From: Verrucosispora sp. WMMD573
GTDB taxonomy: Bacteria > Actinomycetota > Actinomycetes > Mycobacteriales > Micromonosporaceae
Direction: 5' to 3'
Length of the DNA: 64,000 nt
NCBI RefSeq assembly: GCF_027497175.1
Contig: NZ_CP114901.1
Location: 2,418,001 to 2,482,000 of the forward strand
In this document: piece after piece, positions 47,435 through 56,408 of the stretch
Layout: each line of letters begins with the position of its first letter
Position numbering within the stretch: position 1 is the first letter of the stretch
Made by a program: the position numbers and the translations under genes
The notes under the pieces: model-generated
Told to the model about the DNA's origin: nothing
Database searches by the model: none
Seen by the model: the letters and a program-made list of their open reading frames with translations, nothing else

Positions 47435-47461
47435 CCGCCGTCCGGGTCGGCCGACCGCCGG

Positions 47462-48499
47462 CTACGCCTCGTCGTCGGTCGGCGAGCCGAGCGTACGGCC
47501 GAAGCTGACCACGGCGGTCAGCGCGCCGACGAACAGCACCCAGATGGCGTTGTCCACCCGTGAGGTGCCGAGTGAGGTCTGCGCGACGGCGTCCGCCTCG
47601 CTGAGCGCGGCGGCCAGGTCGATCAGCGACCGTCCACCGATCCGGATGATCACTTCGCTGAGCAAGAGCAGGAGTCCCGGTCCCGCGCCCGCCACCAGGT
47701 ACGCCGGCCAGCGCGGTCCCGCCGCGCCGCCGTCGCGTACGACTCGTCGCCGTGCCCAAATGAGGTAGCCGAAGGCCAAACCACCGGCGATGAGCCCAGC
47801 CAGCAGGGACTCGGTCCGGGAGACCCAGCTGGCCGCGTTGACCAGCGACTGCTGGTTGTCACCGGCACCGAAGAGGTTGAACAGCGGATCCCGGGCCACG
47901 CTGAAGGCCACCACGAAGATCAGGGTGCCCAGCGCGGCGGCGGCCACGGCACCCACCACGGCACCGTTGCGGGCCCCGGCGAGCGCGCCGCCGATGACGG
48001 CCGCGGCGGCCGTGGTGCCGGCGATCGTGCGGGTGGTGACGTCACCCGCGTAGCTGAGATCGATCGCGAGCGCGGCGAGCAGCCCGACGAGCAGGCCCGC
48101 GCCGATCGCCACCGCGAAGCGCAGAGTCACCCGGTCGGTCCGGCGGGCAACCGGCTCCCCGGCCGCCAACCCGACGGCGGCACCGGCCACCAGCGCGGCC
48201 GAGATCACGCCGGGCAGCGCGAAGGCGGAGAGACTCACCGCGGTGACCCCGGCCGTCGCCGAACTGATCGCCTCCCGGGTCGACCAGAGCATCGCGGCCA
48301 GCCAACCGGTCGCCAGCAGCGCCAGCGCCGTCGTTGCCGGTGCGGGTGCCGGGCGACCGGCATCGAGGTGGTTGCCGACAGCTCCGGTCTGGTCGTCCGC
48401 GTCGAGGCCGGTGGCCTCGGACTGGTCGTCCGTGCCCGGGTCGACGGTGGCGGACTGGTCGGGCTGCGCGGCGGTCGGCCCACCGGGCTCGTTGCTCAT
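47462..48499 (-). CDS. Polytopic membrane protein of unknown function
   Basis: This 345-residue protein has an acidic, Gln/Asp-rich N-terminal 55 residues, then about seven to eight helices (ALALLATGWLAAMLW, FAVAIGAGLLVGLLAALAI, ALGTLIFVVAFSVARDPLFN, WPAYLVAGAGPGLLLLLSEV). I do not recognise the family. It converges with the DUF6912 gene and is divergent from pruA, with a 283-bp gap that shows no gene. Confidence 0.72.
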   Translation of the reverse strand: MSNEPGGPTAAQPDQSATVDPGTDDQSEATGLDADDQTGAVGNHLDAGRPAPAPATTALALLATGWLAAMLWSTREAISSATAGVTAVSLSAFALPGVISAALVAGAAVGLAAGEPVARRTDRVTLRFAVAIGAGLLVGLLAALAIDLSYAGDVTTRTIAGTTAAAAVIGGALAGARNGAVVGAVAAAALGTLIFVVAFSVARDPLFNLFGAGDNQQSLVNAASWVSRTESLLAGLIAGGLAFGYLIWARRRVVRDGGAAGPRWPAYLVAGAGPGLLLLLSEVIIRIGGRSLIDLAAALSEADAVAQTSLGTSRVDNAIWVLFVGALTAVVSFGRTLGSPTDDEA

Positions 48500-48782
48500 G
48501 GTCTCCCTCTCGCCGCCGGGCCCGACCGGGCCGGAACGTCACGGCAACCCAGCGTACGCGGCCGGAACAGGGGTGCGCCTGAAGCCCGCACGGCCTGCAT
48601 TTCTTCGGCCAGGTATCTCTTTCGGGTACGAATCGGTTCCGGTGGACGTGAAATGCCTCCTGATCATTGGCCTGCGGGTGGCCGGGGTGTGATCGACCGA
48701 TGCTGGGCGTGGGAGGATTGGCGCAGGTCCCGCCACCCCGGGGCCGGTTTCGCCACCGCCGTCGAGATCGCCAGGAGCCCTG

Positions 48783-50411
48783 ATGGACGCCGTGTTCTCC
48801 GTACCCGAGCCACGTAACGAGCCGGTGCGCAGCTATGAGCCGGGCAGCACCGACCGCGAACGTCTCCAGCGGAGGCTCACCGAGCTGGCCGCCGAGCGCA
48901 TCGACCTGCCGATGACCATCGCGGGCGAACAGCGGATGGCCGGTGGCGAGCCGATCCTGGTGGTGCAGCCGCACCGGCACGCGCACGTCCTCGGCGTCAC
49001 CGGGCACGCCACCCACGACGACGCGCGGGCGGCCGTCAAGGCCGCCAAGGACGCCGCGCCGGGCTGGCGCACGCTGCCCTTCGAGGAGCGCGCCGCGATC
49101 TTCCTGCGCGCCGCCGAGCTGCTCTCCGGGCCGTGGCGGGACACCCTGAACGCGGCCACCATGCTCGGCCAGTCGAAGACCGCCGTGCAGGCCGAGATCG
49201 ACTCGGCCTGCGAGTTCATCGACTTCCTGCGGTTCAACGTGCACTTCGCCCGCAAGCTGCTGGCCGAGCAGCCGATGTCGTCGCCCGGCGTGTGGAACCG
49301 CTTCGACCACCGGCCACTGGAAGGCTTCGTCTACGCGGTCACCCCGTTCAACTTCACCGCCATCGCCGGCAATCTGCCCTCGGCGCCGGCCCTGCTCGGC
49401 AACACGGTGGTCTGGAAGCCGGGTCCGACCCAGCAGTTCGCCGCCCACTTCACCATGCGCCTGTTCGAGGCGGCCGGGCTGCCGCCCGGGGTGATCAACC
49501 TGGTGACCGGCCGGGGTGAGGAGGTCTCCGACGTGGTGCTGGCCGACCCCGACCTGGCCGGCATCCACTTCACCGGCTCCACCAAGGTCTTCCAGCACCT
49601 CTGGCGCACGGTCGGGGAGAACATCGCGAGCTACCGGGGCTACCCCAGGCTGGTCGGCGAGACCGGCGGCAAGGACTTCGTGGTCGCGCACTCCAGCGCC
49701 GACATCGACGCGCTGCACACTGCGCTGATCCGGGGGGCCTTCGAGTACCAGGGGCAGAAGTGCTCGGCGGCCTCCCGCGCGTACGTCCCGCGCTCCCTCT
49801 GGGAGGGTGGCCTGCGTGACCGGCTGGCCGCGACCGCTGACGGGCTGGCCTACGGAGACGTCACCGACTTCCGCAACTTCGGTGGCGCGGTCATCGACGA
49901 CAAGGCGTACTCCCGGCACACCGCCGCACTGGAGCTGATCTCCTCCGACGACAGTTGCCGGATCATCGCCGGTGGCACCGCCGACGACTCGGTCGGCTGG
50001 TTCGTGCGCCCGACGATCTTCGAGTGTGGCGACCCGGCACACGAGACGTTCACGACCGAGTACTTCGGCCCGATCCTCGGCGTGCACGTCTTCGACGACG
50101 CCCGCTTCGACGAGGTGGTCACGCAGGCCGAGGCCATCGCTCCGTACGCACTGACCGGGTCGATCTTCGCCACCGACCGGCGGGTGGTCGACGCGGTGGC
50201 CGAGAAGATGCGGTACGCGGCCGGCAACTTCTACATCAACGACAAGCCGACCGGCGCGGTGGTCGGTCAGCAGCCGTTCGGCGGTGCCCGGGCCAGCGGC
50301 ACCAACGACAAGGCCGGCTCCTGGCACAACCTGGTCCGCTGGATGTCCCCCCGGACGATCAAGGAGACCTTCGTGCCGCCGACCGACCACACCTACCCCC
50401 ACATGGGCTGA
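48783..50411 (+). CDS. pruA: L-glutamate gamma-semialdehyde (1-pyrroline-5-carboxylate) dehydrogenase
   Basis: This 542-residue aldehyde dehydrogenase has FTGSTKVFQHLW, the catalytic GETGGKDFVVAH (Glu) and FEYQGQKCSAASRAYVP (nucleophile Cys), and the C-terminal GGARASGTNDKAGSWHN typical of P5C dehydrogenases. It oxidises glutamate semialdehyde to glutamate in proline and arginine catabolism. No proline dehydrogenase is adjacent. The ATG follows GGAGCCCTG. A hairpin follows the stop. Confidence 0.92.
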   Translation: MDAVFSVPEPRNEPVRSYEPGSTDRERLQRRLTELAAERIDLPMTIAGEQRMAGGEPILVVQPHRHAHVLGVTGHATHDDARAAVKAAKDAAPGWRTLPFEERAAIFLRAAELLSGPWRDTLNAATMLGQSKTAVQAEIDSACEFIDFLRFNVHFARKLLAEQPMSSPGVWNRFDHRPLEGFVYAVTPFNFTAIAGNLPSAPALLGNTVVWKPGPTQQFAAHFTMRLFEAAGLPPGVINLVTGRGEEVSDVVLADPDLAGIHFTGSTKVFQHLWRTVGENIASYRGYPRLVGETGGKDFVVAHSSADIDALHTALIRGAFEYQGQKCSAASRAYVPRSLWEGGLRDRLAATADGLAYGDVTDFRNFGGAVIDDKAYSRHTAALELISSDDSCRIIAGGTADDSVGWFVRPTIFECGDPAHETFTTEYFGPILGVHVFDDARFDEVVTQAEAIAPYALTGSIFATDRRVVDAVAEKMRYAAGNFYINDKPTGAVVGQQPFGGARASGTNDKAGSWHNLVRWMSPRTIKETFVPPTDHTYPHMG

Positions 50412-50423
50412 AGTTGTAACGAA

Positions 50424-50461
50424 GGGGCCCCTCCCGACGCCTCCTCTACGGGAGGGGCCCT
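50424..50461 (+). terminator. Terminator hairpin after pruA
   Basis: GGGCCCCTCCC at 50425-50435 pairs with GGGAGGGGCCC at 50450-50460 around a 14-nt loop. Same GGGCCC style as the hairpin after ftsX. Confidence 0.65.
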
Positions 50462-50621
50462 CCGCACGCCACGCTTTTGGGGAGAGAATCCTGCCCGGCA
50501 TCCGGCAGGTGGGTGGCTCCGGTGGACCGTCGCGCGCCGACAGTGCACATAGGAAACCCCGATCGGTGGCGAAAAGGGGAAATCCTGGACGCCGGCCCGG
50601 CAAAGTGGCAGCGTAAGGGGC

Positions 50622-51137
50622 ATGGCGGAATCCGGAGTGAACCCCACGGCGGCGGCCCTACTCGGGCTGCTCCACGAGGGTCCCATGACAGGTGGCCAGT
50701 TGATGGCCGCCGCCGAGCGCCGACTGGCGCCGTACTGGTCGATGACCCGAAGCCAGGTCTACCGCGAGTTGCCGGTGCTGGCCGAGCGAGGTTTCGTCCG
50801 GTTGGGTAAGCCCGGGCCGCGGATGAGTCAGCCGTACGCGATCACCGCAGCCGGGAAACGGACATTCTCCCGCTGGCTGGCCGAGGATCCGGGGCGGGAC
50901 ACCATCCGCAACCCGATCGCCCTACGCATCGCCTTCGGGAACCTGCACTCCCCGAACCAGCTGAAGAACCTCCAGACCGCAGCCAACGAGTACCACACCG
51001 ACGCGCTGGCCCGGGTCCGCGAGCAGGTCAAGAACGCCAAGAAGGAAGGCGACACGTACGACGCGAGCGCGCTTGAGTTCGCCGTGGCGTACCACCGTGC
51101 CGCCCTGTCCTGGCTCAAGAGCGCCGCCACCGGCTGA
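50622..51137 (+). CDS. PadR-family transcriptional regulator
   Basis: This 171-residue protein has the PadR winged helix (ALLGLLHEGPMTGGQLMAAA, MTRSQVYRELPVLAERGFVR) and a helical C-terminal domain (Vir_alpha-like: YHTDALARVREQVKNAKKEG, EFAVAYHRAALSWLKSA). GTAAGGGGC lies before the ATG. PadR proteins repress nearby detox or efflux genes, but no such partner is adjacent; the target is unknown. Confidence 0.87.
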   Translation: MAESGVNPTAAALLGLLHEGPMTGGQLMAAAERRLAPYWSMTRSQVYRELPVLAERGFVRLGKPGPRMSQPYAITAAGKRTFSRWLAEDPGRDTIRNPIALRIAFGNLHSPNQLKNLQTAANEYHTDALARVREQVKNAKKEGDTYDASALEFAVAYHRAALSWLKSAATG

Positions 51138-51172
51138 CCGCACACCGGCCCGAGCTGGGTTTGTTTGGCTCG

Positions 51173-51206
51173 GAGTGCGGGGCTCGCAAGCTCACTCCTC
51201 CTCCGA
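51173..51206. repeat. Dispersed GAGGAGTG-type repeat element, inverted copy
   Basis: Read on the minus strand this contains GGAGGAGTGAGCTTGCGAGC followed by CCCGCACTCC, similar to the element in the potB-potC gap. It also forms its own imperfect dyad (TCGGAG...CTCCGA). It occupies most of the padR-prfB gap. Confidence 0.45.
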
Positions 51207-51224
51207 GCAGTACCCTTGTCTGTC

Positions 51225-52346
51225 GTGACCGCTGCCGACTTCGCCGAACAGCTCAAGGAACTCGACGCCACCCTGCGCAACATCGAGGCGGTGCTCGACC
51301 TCGACCGTCTCCGCGCGGACAAGGCCCGCCTGGAGCAGGAGGCGTCCGCCCCGGACCTCTGGGACGACCAGGCCCGCGCCCAGCAGGTGACCTCGCAGCT
51401 GTCGTACGTCAACGGCGAGATCGACAAGCTCGGTAGCCTGCGCTCTCGGCTGGACGACGCCCACGTGCTGCTGGAGTTGGCCGAGGCGGAGTCCGACTCG
51501 GGGGTGCTCACCGAGGTCGAGACCGAGATCGCCGGGCTGACCAAGGCCATCCAGGAGATGGAGGTCCGCACGCTCCTGTCCGGCGAGTACGACTCGCGGG
51601 AGGCGCTTGTCGCCATCCGGGCCGGCGCCGGCGGCGTGGACGCGGCCGACTTCGCGGAGATGCTGCTGCGGATGTACCTGCGCTGGGCCGAGCGGCACGG
51701 CTACCCGACCGAGGTCTACGAGACCTCGTACGCCGAGGAGGCCGGTTTGAAGTCGGCCACCTTCACGGTCAAGGTCCCGTACGCGTACGGCACGCTCAGC
51801 GTCGAATCCGGCACCCACCGGCTGGTGCGGATCAGCCCGTTCGACAACCAGGGGCGGCGGCAGACCAGCTTCGCGGGGGTCGAGGTGCTGCCGGTGGTGG
51901 AGCAGACCGACCACATCGACATCCCCGAGAACGAGATGCGGGTCGACGTCTACCGCTCCTCGGGTCCGGGCGGGCAGAGCGTCAACACCACCGACTCGGC
52001 GGTACGGATCACCCACATTCCGACCGGCATCGTGGTGACCTGCCAGAACGAGAAGTCGCAGTTGCAGAACAAGGCCTCCGCGCTGCGGGTGCTCCAGGCC
52101 CGGCTGCTGGAGCGCAAGCGCCAGGAGGAGCAGGCCAAGCTCCAGGGACTCAAGACCGACGCCGCCGGGTCCTGGGGCGACCAGATGCGTTCGTACGTGC
52201 TGCACCCTTATCAGATGGTGAAGGATCTGCGGACCGAGCAGGAGACCGGCAACCCGGGTTCCGTCTTCGACGGCGACCTGGACTCCTTTATCGAGGCGGG
52301 CATCCGATGGCGCAAGCAACAGCAACTGGCTGGCGACCGTGCGTGA
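51225..52346 (+). CDS. prfB: Peptide chain release factor 2
   Basis: This 373-residue class I release factor carries the GGQ loop in [20 protein letters not shown]. The codon-recognition region holds [20 protein letters not shown], with the SPF motif (SPFDNQG) diagnostic for RF2. The start is GTG 51225; no clear ribosome site is visible. The gene reads in one frame with no internal TGA, so it lacks the E. coli type +1 programmed frameshift. Its neighbours ftsE-ftsX-smpB-ssrA match other actinobacteria. Confidence 0.95.
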   Translation: MTAADFAEQLKELDATLRNIEAVLDLDRLRADKARLEQEASAPDLWDDQARAQQVTSQLSYVNGEIDKLGSLRSRLDDAHVLLELAEAESDSGVLTEVETEIAGLTKAIQEMEVRTLLSGEYDSREALVAIRAGAGGVDAADFAEMLLRMYLRWAERHGYPTEVYETSYAEEAGLKSATFTVKVPYAYGTLSVESGTHRLVRISPFDNQGRRQTSFAGVEVLPVVEQTDHIDIPENEMRVDVYRSSGPGGQSVNTTDSAVRITHIPTGIVVTCQNEKSQLQNKASALRVLQARLLERKRQEEQAKLQGLKTDAAGSWGDQMRSYVLHPYQMVKDLRTEQETGNPGSVFDGDLDSFIEAGIRWRKQQQLAGDRA

Positions 52347-52428
52347 TCGATCGTGGGCGGAGCGCGCCGTCGATCTCCACCTGACGTGCTGATTTGATGA
52401 CTTGCCCCGCAACGGCGGGGCGTGGGAC

Positions 52429-52456
52429 TTGGCACGACAGTTACACGGCGTAGACT
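52429..52456 (+). promoter_or_regulatory. Probable ftsE promoter giving a leaderless or near-leaderless mRNA
   Basis: TTGGCA (52429-52434), a 16-nt spacer and TAGACT (52451-52456) form a good -35/-10 pair. The ftsE GTG starts at 52465, only 8 nt after the -10, so the transcript likely starts at or next to the start codon. No ribosome site is present, consistent with leaderless translation. Confidence 0.55.
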
Positions 52457-52464
52457 CACCACCC

Positions 52465-53145
52465 GTGATTCAGCTTGAGCAAGTGACGAAGACGTACCCG
52501 AAGGCGTCGCGGCCTTCGCTCGACAACGTGTCCGTGTCGATCGACAAGGGCGAGTTCGTCTTCTTCATCGGCCCATCCGGCTCCGGCAAGTCCACCATCG
52601 TCAAGATGCTGCTGCACGAGGTGGTCCCCAACAAGGGACGCGTCGTCGTCAACGGCAAGGACGTCACGTCGATGCGGTCCTGGAAGCGCCCGCACTTCCG
52701 CCGCTCGATCGGCTGCGTCTTCCAGGACTTCCGGCTGCTGCCCAACCGCACCGCGTACGAGAACGTGGCCTTCGCGCTGGAGGTGATCGGCAAGACCAAG
52801 GCGGTGGCCCGCCGGGTCGTGCCGGAGGTGCTGGAACTGGTCGGCCTCGGCGGCAAGGAGCACCGCTACCCGCACGAGCTCTCCGGCGGTGAGCAGCAGC
52901 GGGTGGCGGTGGCGCGGGCGTTCGTGAACCGGCCACTGATCCTGCTGGCGGACGAGCCGACCGGAAACCTGGACCCGGACACCTCGATCGAGATCATGCG
53001 CCTGCTGGATCGGATCAACCGCACCGGCACCACAGTCGTGATGGTCACGCACGACTCCAACATCGTGAACCAGATGCGCCGCCGGGTCATCGAGATCGAG
53101 AGTGGCCGCATCGTTCGCGACCAGGCCCGCGGCGTCTACGGGTGA
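52465..53145 (+). CDS. ftsE: Cell-division ATP-binding protein FtsE
   Basis: This 226-residue ABC ATPase has Walker A ([13 protein letters not shown]), Q-loop ([20 protein letters not shown]), signature ([15 protein letters not shown]) and Walker B ([13 protein letters not shown]). It begins [20 protein letters not shown], the usual FtsE start. With FtsX it activates peptidoglycan hydrolases at the septum. The gene is followed by ftsX after 67 bp. Confidence 0.95.
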   Translation: MIQLEQVTKTYPKASRPSLDNVSVSIDKGEFVFFIGPSGSGKSTIVKMLLHEVVPNKGRVVVNGKDVTSMRSWKRPHFRRSIGCVFQDFRLLPNRTAYENVAFALEVIGKTKAVARRVVPEVLELVGLGGKEHRYPHELSGGEQQRVAVARAFVNRPLILLADEPTGNLDPDTSIEIMRLLDRINRTGTTVVMVTHDSNIVNQMRRRVIEIESGRIVRDQARGVYG

Positions 53146-53212
53146 CGGCCCTACCCACCGCACCCCGATCTGACGACGAACACCTCACGCCGGAGAGCCG
53201 GAGGAAATCCCG

Positions 53213-54088
53213 ATGCGGATGAAATACGTCATGTCCGAGGTACTGGTCGGACTGTGGCGCAACGTGACCATGACCATCGCGATGATCATCACGATGGCGG
53301 TCTCGCTGACCATGCTCGGTGCCAGCGGCCTGATCTACACCAAGGTCGCGGACATGAAGCAGCTGTACTTCGAGAACATCGAGGTCTCGATCTTCCTGGA
53401 AGCCGAGGTGACGGACGAGCAGCGCGGCGCGATCGCTGCCCAGCTGGAGTCCGACCCGCTGATCTCGCAGGCCACGTACGTCAACAAGGACGAGGCCTTC
53501 CAGCGCTTCCAGGAGATGTTCCGCGACTCGCCGGACCTGCTCAGCGCGGTCAAGGCGGACCAGCTTCCGGAGTCGTACCGGCTCAAGCTGGTGAACCCGG
53601 AGGAGTACAAGACCATCGCGGACCAGTACACCGCGGTCGAGGGGGTCGACCAGGTCGTCGACCAGAGTCAGGTGCTCGACAAGATCTTCAACCTGTTCAC
53701 CGCCGGGCAGAACATCGCCCTGGTCGCCGCGATCGCGATGGCCGTCGCCGCGCTGCTGCTGGTCGCCAACACCATCCAGGTCGCCGCATACAGCAAGCGG
53801 CGTGAGGTCGCGGTCATGAAGCTGGTCGGCGCGTCGAACTGGTTCATCCAGGCGCCGTTCGTGCTGGAGGCGGTGGTCGCCGGTCTGATCGGCTCGATCC
53901 TGGGCCTCGGTGCCCTGATCGCGCTCAAGATATTCCTCTTCGATGGTGCGCTCAGCGCCCTACAGGGTCTCTTCGCGCCGGTGAGCTGGGGCGAGGTGTT
54001 CCTGACCTTCCCGGTGATGGCCGGCGTCGGCGGTCTGATCAGCGCGGTCACCGCCTGGGTCACGCTCCGGTTCTACCTGCGGGTCTAG
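53213..54088 (+). CDS. ftsX: Cell-division permease-like protein FtsX
   Basis: This 291-residue protein has TM1 (VTMTIAMIITMAVSLTMLGA), an extracytoplasmic domain of about 120 residues that in mycobacteria recruits RipC-type hydrolases, and three C-terminal helices (IALVAAIAMAVAALLLVANT and following). GGAGAGCCGGAGGAAATCCC gives a strong ribosome site. No NlpC/P60 hydrolase gene follows, though one often does in relatives. Confidence 0.95.
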   Translation: MRMKYVMSEVLVGLWRNVTMTIAMIITMAVSLTMLGASGLIYTKVADMKQLYFENIEVSIFLEAEVTDEQRGAIAAQLESDPLISQATYVNKDEAFQRFQEMFRDSPDLLSAVKADQLPESYRLKLVNPEEYKTIADQYTAVEGVDQVVDQSQVLDKIFNLFTAGQNIALVAAIAMAVAALLLVANTIQVAAYSKRREVAVMKLVGASNWFIQAPFVLEAVVAGLIGSILGLGALIALKIFLFDGALSALQGLFAPVSWGEVFLTFPVMAGVGGLISAVTAWVTLRFYLRV

Positions 54089-54098
54089 TTCGTCGACC

Positions 54099-54141
54099 AG
54101 GGGCCCTTCCACGCCGGAATAAACGGCGCGGAAGGGCCCTT
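54099..54141 (+). terminator. Terminator hairpin after ftsX
   Basis: GGGCCCTTCC (54101-54110) pairs with GGAAGGGCCC (54130-54139), and an inner CGCC/GGCG pair closes a 9-nt loop. TTGTCG follows, a short T-poor tail. Confidence 0.65.
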
Positions 54142-54219
54142 GTCGTTCGGGTAGCATGATCTCCGCTCGGCGGCCGGCCAGGTCGGTCACGGGCGGCCTG
54201 GAAAGGAGGTGGCGCGGCG

Positions 54220-54699
54220 ATGCCACGGGAGAAGGGGCGCAAGGTCGTCGCCTCCAACAAGAAGGCGCGTCACGACTACGCCATCCTCGACACGTACGAG
54301 GCGGGCATGGCGCTCACCGGCACCGAAGTGAAGTCGCTGCGGGCCGGTCGGGCCTCGCTGGTCGACGCGTTCGCTCAGGAGCGGGACGGCGAACTCTACC
54401 TGCACAGCATGCACATCCCCGAGTACGTGCAGGGCACCTGGACCAACCATGAGCCCCGGCGTACCCGGAAACTGCTGCTCAAGCGGTTGGAGATCGACCG
54501 ACTGATCGGCAAGCTCCGGGAGAGCGGGCTGACCCTGGTGCCGCTCCAGGTCTACTTCTCCGACGGCTGGGCCAAGGTGGAGATCGGCCTCGCCAAGGGT
54601 AAGAAGGCGTACGACAAGCGCCAGGACCTCGCCAAGCGGGACGCCGACCGGGAGATCCAACGGGCGGTGGGCCGGCGAGGCAAAGGAATGAACGACTGA
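54220..54699 (+). CDS. smpB: SsrA-binding protein SmpB
   Basis: This 159-residue protein has the SmpB core: [60 protein letters not shown], and the basic C-terminal tail ([20 protein letters not shown]). It delivers tmRNA to stalled ribosomes. AAAGGAGG lies before the ATG. ssrA follows 105 bp downstream. Confidence 0.96.
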   Translation: MPREKGRKVVASNKKARHDYAILDTYEAGMALTGTEVKSLRAGRASLVDAFAQERDGELYLHSMHIPEYVQGTWTNHEPRRTRKLLLKRLEIDRLIGKLRESGLTLVPLQVYFSDGWAKVEIGLAKGKKAYDKRQDLAKRDADREIQRAVGRRGKGMND

Positions 54700-54804
54700 T
54701 TTATCCGTTTTGTCGCATCCGACGTGTCGCTCCGGGCTCGGGATGAATCCGATTGCGGCAGGCGTTAGTCTTGTCAGAGCCGCCGGAGATCGGCGGCCTG
54801 TCGA

Positions 54805-55180
54805 GGGGGTGACTGGTTTCGACTTCGTACGTTGCGGCAGGGGAAGCGAGCCGAGGAAGCCGACGTCGTCTCGAGAATCGTTCGTCGGAAACCAATAAGC
54901 GCCAAGAACAATCGCGCTGACTTCGCTCTCGCCGCCTGAGGCGAGTAGCAAGTCTGTCGGCCTGGGAGCGCCTTCGACCCAGCTAGCCGGCATCAGCTAG
55001 AAGGCTGGCCAACCGGACCCGGTCGCGGGGTCCGTGCGGCGAGATCAATCAGCGACTGGGCCCGTCACACCGACTCGCTCGCGTGATCGGAGGGGCCGAG
55101 TAGAGGCACAGCGAGCTGCGCTCGGAGAAGCCCTGACAAGGCGGCGAAGGACCCGGGTTCGATTCCCGGCACCTCCACCA
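54805..55180 (+). ncRNA. ssrA: Transfer-messenger RNA (tmRNA)
   Basis: The 5' end GGGGGTG pairs with CACCTCC just before the encoded CCA (55178-55180), forming the tRNA-like acceptor; the T-arm GGGTTCGATTCCC is intact. The tag reading frame starts at GCC 54901 and ends at TGA 54937-54939, encoding AKNNRADFALAA, which ends in the ALAA degron. It lies directly after smpB, as in many actinobacteria. Confidence 0.97.
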
Positions 55181-55187
55181 CCTGACA

Positions 55188-55217
55188 GCGCGCCCCGGTC
55201 ACCCGACCGGGGCGCGC
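55188..55217 (+). terminator. tmRNA terminator
   Basis: A 13-bp perfect stem (GCGCGCCCCGGTC, 55188-55200, with 55205-55217) and the 4-nt loop ACCC begin 8 nt after the tmRNA CCA end. Confidence 0.8.
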
Positions 55218-55387
55218 AGTCGTCTTCCGAACCGGTCGACCGACGTGCGAGGTATCAGGACGACAAGCCGTGCGGGCCTCCGGCCGGCGAGCGGGGCGGA
55301 GAACCGCGGGCCGCGAAGGCCGGGCGAGGTGACGGCCGGCATCGGGGGCACGGGAACCAGCGGGGGATCGCTGCCGTCAAAGTGGGT

Positions 55388-56338
55388 ATGCGCCGCGTCC
55401 TCGCCCTGTTGGGCCTGCCACTGCTGATGATGATGGCCGGTTGCGCCCGTCCGGGCACCGAACCGACCGGCCCGGGCATTCCGAACGACCGGCACGAGGC
55501 GTTCGAGCAGCGTGCGACGGCGGTCGCCCAGGCGTGGCGCCCGGGTGCGGCGTGGGCCACCGGCTACGTGCCGCTTGAGGAGCCCACGGTGCTCGTCGGC
55601 GAGCCCGCGTTCACCGAGGAGACCAAGCTCGCCTTCCACGCCGGCTGGTACCGGCAGCAGGTGCCGTTGCCGCCGGGGACGCCAGCCGACGGCACCGTCC
55701 GCTTCCCGGACGGTGAACTCCGCGTACCACTGGTCAGTGCCGCCGAGGCGTATCGGCAGGTCGACCAGGGCGACCCGCCGCCCTGTCCCGGGCGGCCGAA
55801 GGACCCGGGCACGCCCCCGCCGGCGAACCCGCCGGACGGGCCGGACGCCCCGGTGAGCAGCGGCCCGCAGGCCGCCTGCATCCCGCTCACCGTCACCGGC
55901 GTCGAGCTGGGTGCTGCGCCAGTGCGGACCAGCCGGGGTGAGGCGCATGTGCCGGCCTGGCTGTTCACCGTCGAGGAGATCGACGCCGTGGTGGCCCGGC
56001 TCGCGGTGGCACCCGACGCCGTGGGCGACCTGCCCGACCCGGTCGAGCCGTCCGCGCCCGCGCCGCAGGATCTGGTCAGCGCGCAGGACGTCGAGTCCGC
56101 CGACGGTACGACGTTGAACTTCCGGCTCGGCGTCGGTAGCTGCGACACCGGTATCACCCCACTGGTGCAGGAGCACGATCATGTGGTCGTGGTCGGCGGC
56201 ACGGTGGTGCGGAGCACCGGAGTCTGCGACGACATGCTCAGGCTGGAGCCGGTCACGGTGACGCTGCGGGCGCCGTTGGCGGACCGACCGGTCCTCGACG
56301 TGGTCAGCGCGACGCCGCTGCGCTTCACCGTGGGCTGA
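55388..56338 (+). CDS. Putative lipoprotein
   Basis: This 316-residue protein begins VGMRRVLALLGLPLLMMMAGC with lipobox MAGC (after ATG 55388; a GTG two codons earlier is possible). The mature part contains YVPLEEPTVLVGEPAFTEET, a Pro/Gly linker with one Cys pair, PAWLFTVEEIDAVVARLAVA and a C-terminal VGGTVVRSTGVCDDMLRLEP. I do not recognise a family. Two or more disulfides are possible. It is convergent with the decarboxylase gene. Confidence 0.72.
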   Translation: MRRVLALLGLPLLMMMAGCARPGTEPTGPGIPNDRHEAFEQRATAVAQAWRPGAAWATGYVPLEEPTVLVGEPAFTEETKLAFHAGWYRQQVPLPPGTPADGTVRFPDGELRVPLVSAAEAYRQVDQGDPPPCPGRPKDPGTPPPANPPDGPDAPVSSGPQAACIPLTVTGVELGAAPVRTSRGEAHVPAWLFTVEEIDAVVARLAVAPDAVGDLPDPVEPSAPAPQDLVSAQDVESADGTTLNFRLGVGSCDTGITPLVQEHDHVVVVGGTVVRSTGVCDDMLRLEPVTVTLRAPLADRPVLDVVSATPLRFTVG

Positions 56339-56343
56339 CCGTG

Positions 56344-56382
56344 CCGGCCGACGCCGTCCGGTCCCGGGGCGGCGTCGGCCGG
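56344..56382. terminator. Bidirectional terminator between lipoprotein and decarboxylase genes
   Basis: CCGGCCGACGCCG (56344-56356) pairs perfectly with CGGCGTCGGCCGG (56370-56382) around a 13-nt loop, between convergent genes. Confidence 0.7.
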
Positions 56383-56408
56383 TGCTGCCCTGCCCCGTCC
56401 GCCACCGG

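Noticed and set aside
48042..50603. Minus-strand frame of 853 codons across pruA
   Set aside because: It is a high-GC shadow of pruA and of the membrane-protein gene, with no recognisable domain.
51165..51300. Programmed +1 frameshift in prfB
   Set aside because: The gene reads through in one frame without an in-frame TGA near codon 26.
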